From an uncultured Marvinbryantia sp. (GTDB taxonomy: Bacteria; Bacillota; Clostridia; Lachnospirales; Lachnospiraceae), in the NCBI GenBank assembly GCA_934373455.1, contig CAKRON010000026.1:1-26570 (forward strand): 26,570 bases of DNA, written 5' to 3'. Within the stretch, counting starts at the first letter, position 1, and every line of letters begins with the position of its first letter. The notes beneath the pieces were generated by a model that saw nothing but the letters and a program-made list of their open reading frames with translations, ran no database searches and was not told the DNA's origin. Below, piece after piece: positions 26,201-26,570 of this stretch. Position numbers and translations under genes: made by a program.

Positions 26201-26445
26201 TTACGAGGAACCATTTCCCCTTTCATGGTATGATAACGTGGAATCATATCTTTGATAACACGTGTCAAAACATGTCCAATATGTGGCTTTCCGTTTGCAG
26301 TTGGCGGTCCATCATAAAATGTGTAAGTCGGACCCTCTTTACGATTTTCCATACTCTTTTCAAAAATGTGATTTTCTTTCCAGAACTTTTCCACATCTTT
26401 TTCTCTCTCAACGAAATTGAGATCGGTAGATACTTTCTTGTACAT
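23290..26445 (-). CDS. ileS: Isoleucyl-tRNA synthetase, type 2 (eukaryote-like)
   Basis: This class I synthetase charges tRNA-Ile and edits valine. The 1051-residue protein has HIGH at 55-58 (NGKPHIGHVL), GWDTHGLPVE (84-92), a CP1 editing domain with TTTPWTLPSNLAL (223-235) and GTGVVHIAPAFGEDD (324-338), Cys pairs CPRC (182-185) and CPEC (512-515), and KMSKS at 602-606, followed by the anticodon-binding and long C-terminal domains. The length and the GWDTHG and APAFGEDD signatures fit IleRS2 rather than the ~920-residue IleRS1. The frame extends to 26553, but GGAAAGGA before the ATG at 26445 and the family N-terminus support this start. glgP follows. No T-box is visible in the upstream sequence available. 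Confidence 0.96.
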   Translation of the reverse strand: MYKKVSTDLNFVEREKDVEKFWKENHIFEKSMENRKEGPTYTFYDGPPTANGKPHIGHVLTRVIKDMIPRYHTMKGEMVPRKAGWDTHGLPVELEVEKMLGLDGKEQIEEYGLVPFIDKCKESVWKYKGMWEDFSGTVGFWADMDNPYVTYHDDYIESEWWALKEIWNKKLLYKGFKIVPYCPRCGTPLSAQEVAQGYKTVKERSAVVRFKVKGEDAYILAWTTTPWTLPSNLALCVNPDETYVKVKAADGYTYYMAEALLDKILGPLGTEETPAYEVLETYKGTDLEYKEYEPLYQCAADAAEKQHKKCHFVTCDTYVTLTDGTGVVHIAPAFGEDDAKVGRHYDLPFVQFVNGKGEMTEETPFAGLFVKKADPEVLKDLEARGLLFDAPKFEHEYPHCWRCDTPLIYYARESWFIKMTAVKDDLIRNNNTINWIPESIGKGRFGDWLENVQDWGISRNRYWGTPLNIWECECGHMHSIGSRQELFEMSGNEAAKTVELHRPYIDEITIKCPECGKEMHRVPEVIDCWFDSGAMPFAQHHYPFENKDVFEKQFPAKFISEAVDQTRGWFYSLLAESTLLFNKAPYENVIVLGHVQDENGQKMSKSKGNAVDPFDALEKYGADAIRWYFYINSAPWLPNRFHGKAVQEGQRKFMGTLWNTYAFFVLYANIDEFDATKYTLDYDKLSVMDKWLLSKMNTMIKIVDANLAAYKIPETARALQEFVDDCSNWYVRRSRERFWAKGMEQDKINAYMTLYTALVNVAKAAAPMIPFMTEQIYQNLVCSIDKTAPESVHLCDFPVADEAHIDPELEANMDEVLKIVVLGRAARNAANVKNRQPIANMYVKAPKVLSEYFTDIIRDELNSKQVTFTEEVDNFVSYTFKPQLKTVGPKYGKLLGAIRQQLSSLDGQAAMKELKETGALHLDIAGDTDVVLTSDDLLIETAQSEDYVTEQDNEVTVVLEIKLTPELIEEGFVNELISKVQTMRKEADFQVMDRILVYAKGNEKIEKILSAHKEEIESAVLANDIVLGSTSGYEKEWNINGEKVTMAVEKQ

Positions 26446-26570
26446 ATCTGCGTTCCTTTCCATATAAATATTGTATGCCTTTTTAATAGTTAATTGTAGT
26501 TTCTCCAGTATTGTTATTATATGTGCTGGTGAAAGTAATTCGCTAGAAGACACTCGAACATGGCCGGTAC

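Noticed and set aside
26446..26570. T-box leader or tRNA remnant upstream of ileS (minus strand GTACCG and TTCGAGT near the edge)
   Set aside because: The T-box AGGGTGGNACCGCG sequence and a terminator with a U-run are not visible, and the TTCGAGT stretch is not flanked by a pairable T-stem. The sequence ends too soon to exclude an element further upstream.

Overview
The window looks like a chromosomal core segment of an anaerobic, spore-forming, low-to-mid GC Firmicute, most likely a Lachnospiraceae member (Dorea/Blautia/Mediterraneibacter-like). The reasons are near-consensus sigma-A promoters, strong AGGAGG ribosome binding sites, U-tailed hairpin terminators, sporulation genes (SipL-like SPOCS/LysM protein, SpoIID, SpoIIQ), the nickel-pincer genes larB and larC, a DUF362 ferredoxin-type protein and a type 2 isoleucyl-tRNA synthetase. 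The family is inferred from gene content and style, not from any database search. I see no mobile element, CRISPR array, prophage or clear transferred island. No gene-free stretch exceeds 300 bases.

Layout. 1-2442: clpB (minus), cut off at the window start, with its own promoter and an inverted repeat at the expected operator position. 2522-5995: a tight minus-strand operon nfo > larB > larC > small HD hydrolase, with overlapping or nearly touching genes, ending in a terminator whose distal arm holds the clpB -35 box. 6051-7276: a monocistronic plus-strand DUF362/2[4Fe-4S] gene with a perfect consensus promoter and a strong terminator. 7291-8926: ispE > gntR (minus). 8940-10995: a PrcB_C-like lipoprotein > sipL-like gene (minus) behind a candidate sigma-E promoter. 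11008-11877: plsC-type acyltransferase (plus), ended by a 44-bp perfect palindrome. 11892-16081: ddl > murF > DUF1002 protein with a long acidic extension (minus). 16132-18553: cysE, then a subgroup Ic aspartate aminotransferase (minus). 18611-18927: tRNA-Phe(GAA) and tRNA-Gly(TCC) from a perfect consensus promoter (plus). 18926-20726: spoIID and spoIIQ (minus), with a candidate sigma-E site before spoIID and a candidate sigma-F site before spoIIQ. 20729-26445: ileS > glgP (minus).

How the genes fit together. Peptidoglycan precursor synthesis (ddl, murF) sits beside an exported DUF1002 protein. spoIID and spoIIQ encode the mother-cell and forespore sides of the engulfment machinery, and the SipL-like protein would act in coat assembly. 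larB and larC perform two of the three steps that make the nickel-pincer nucleotide cofactor; larE and larA are not in this window. ispE feeds isoprenoid synthesis, cysE and the aminotransferase feed amino-acid metabolism, and glgP degrades glycogen. Several start codons were moved downstream of the longest possible reading frame because the ribosome binding sites, and in some cases promoters, require it; this is stated entry by entry.
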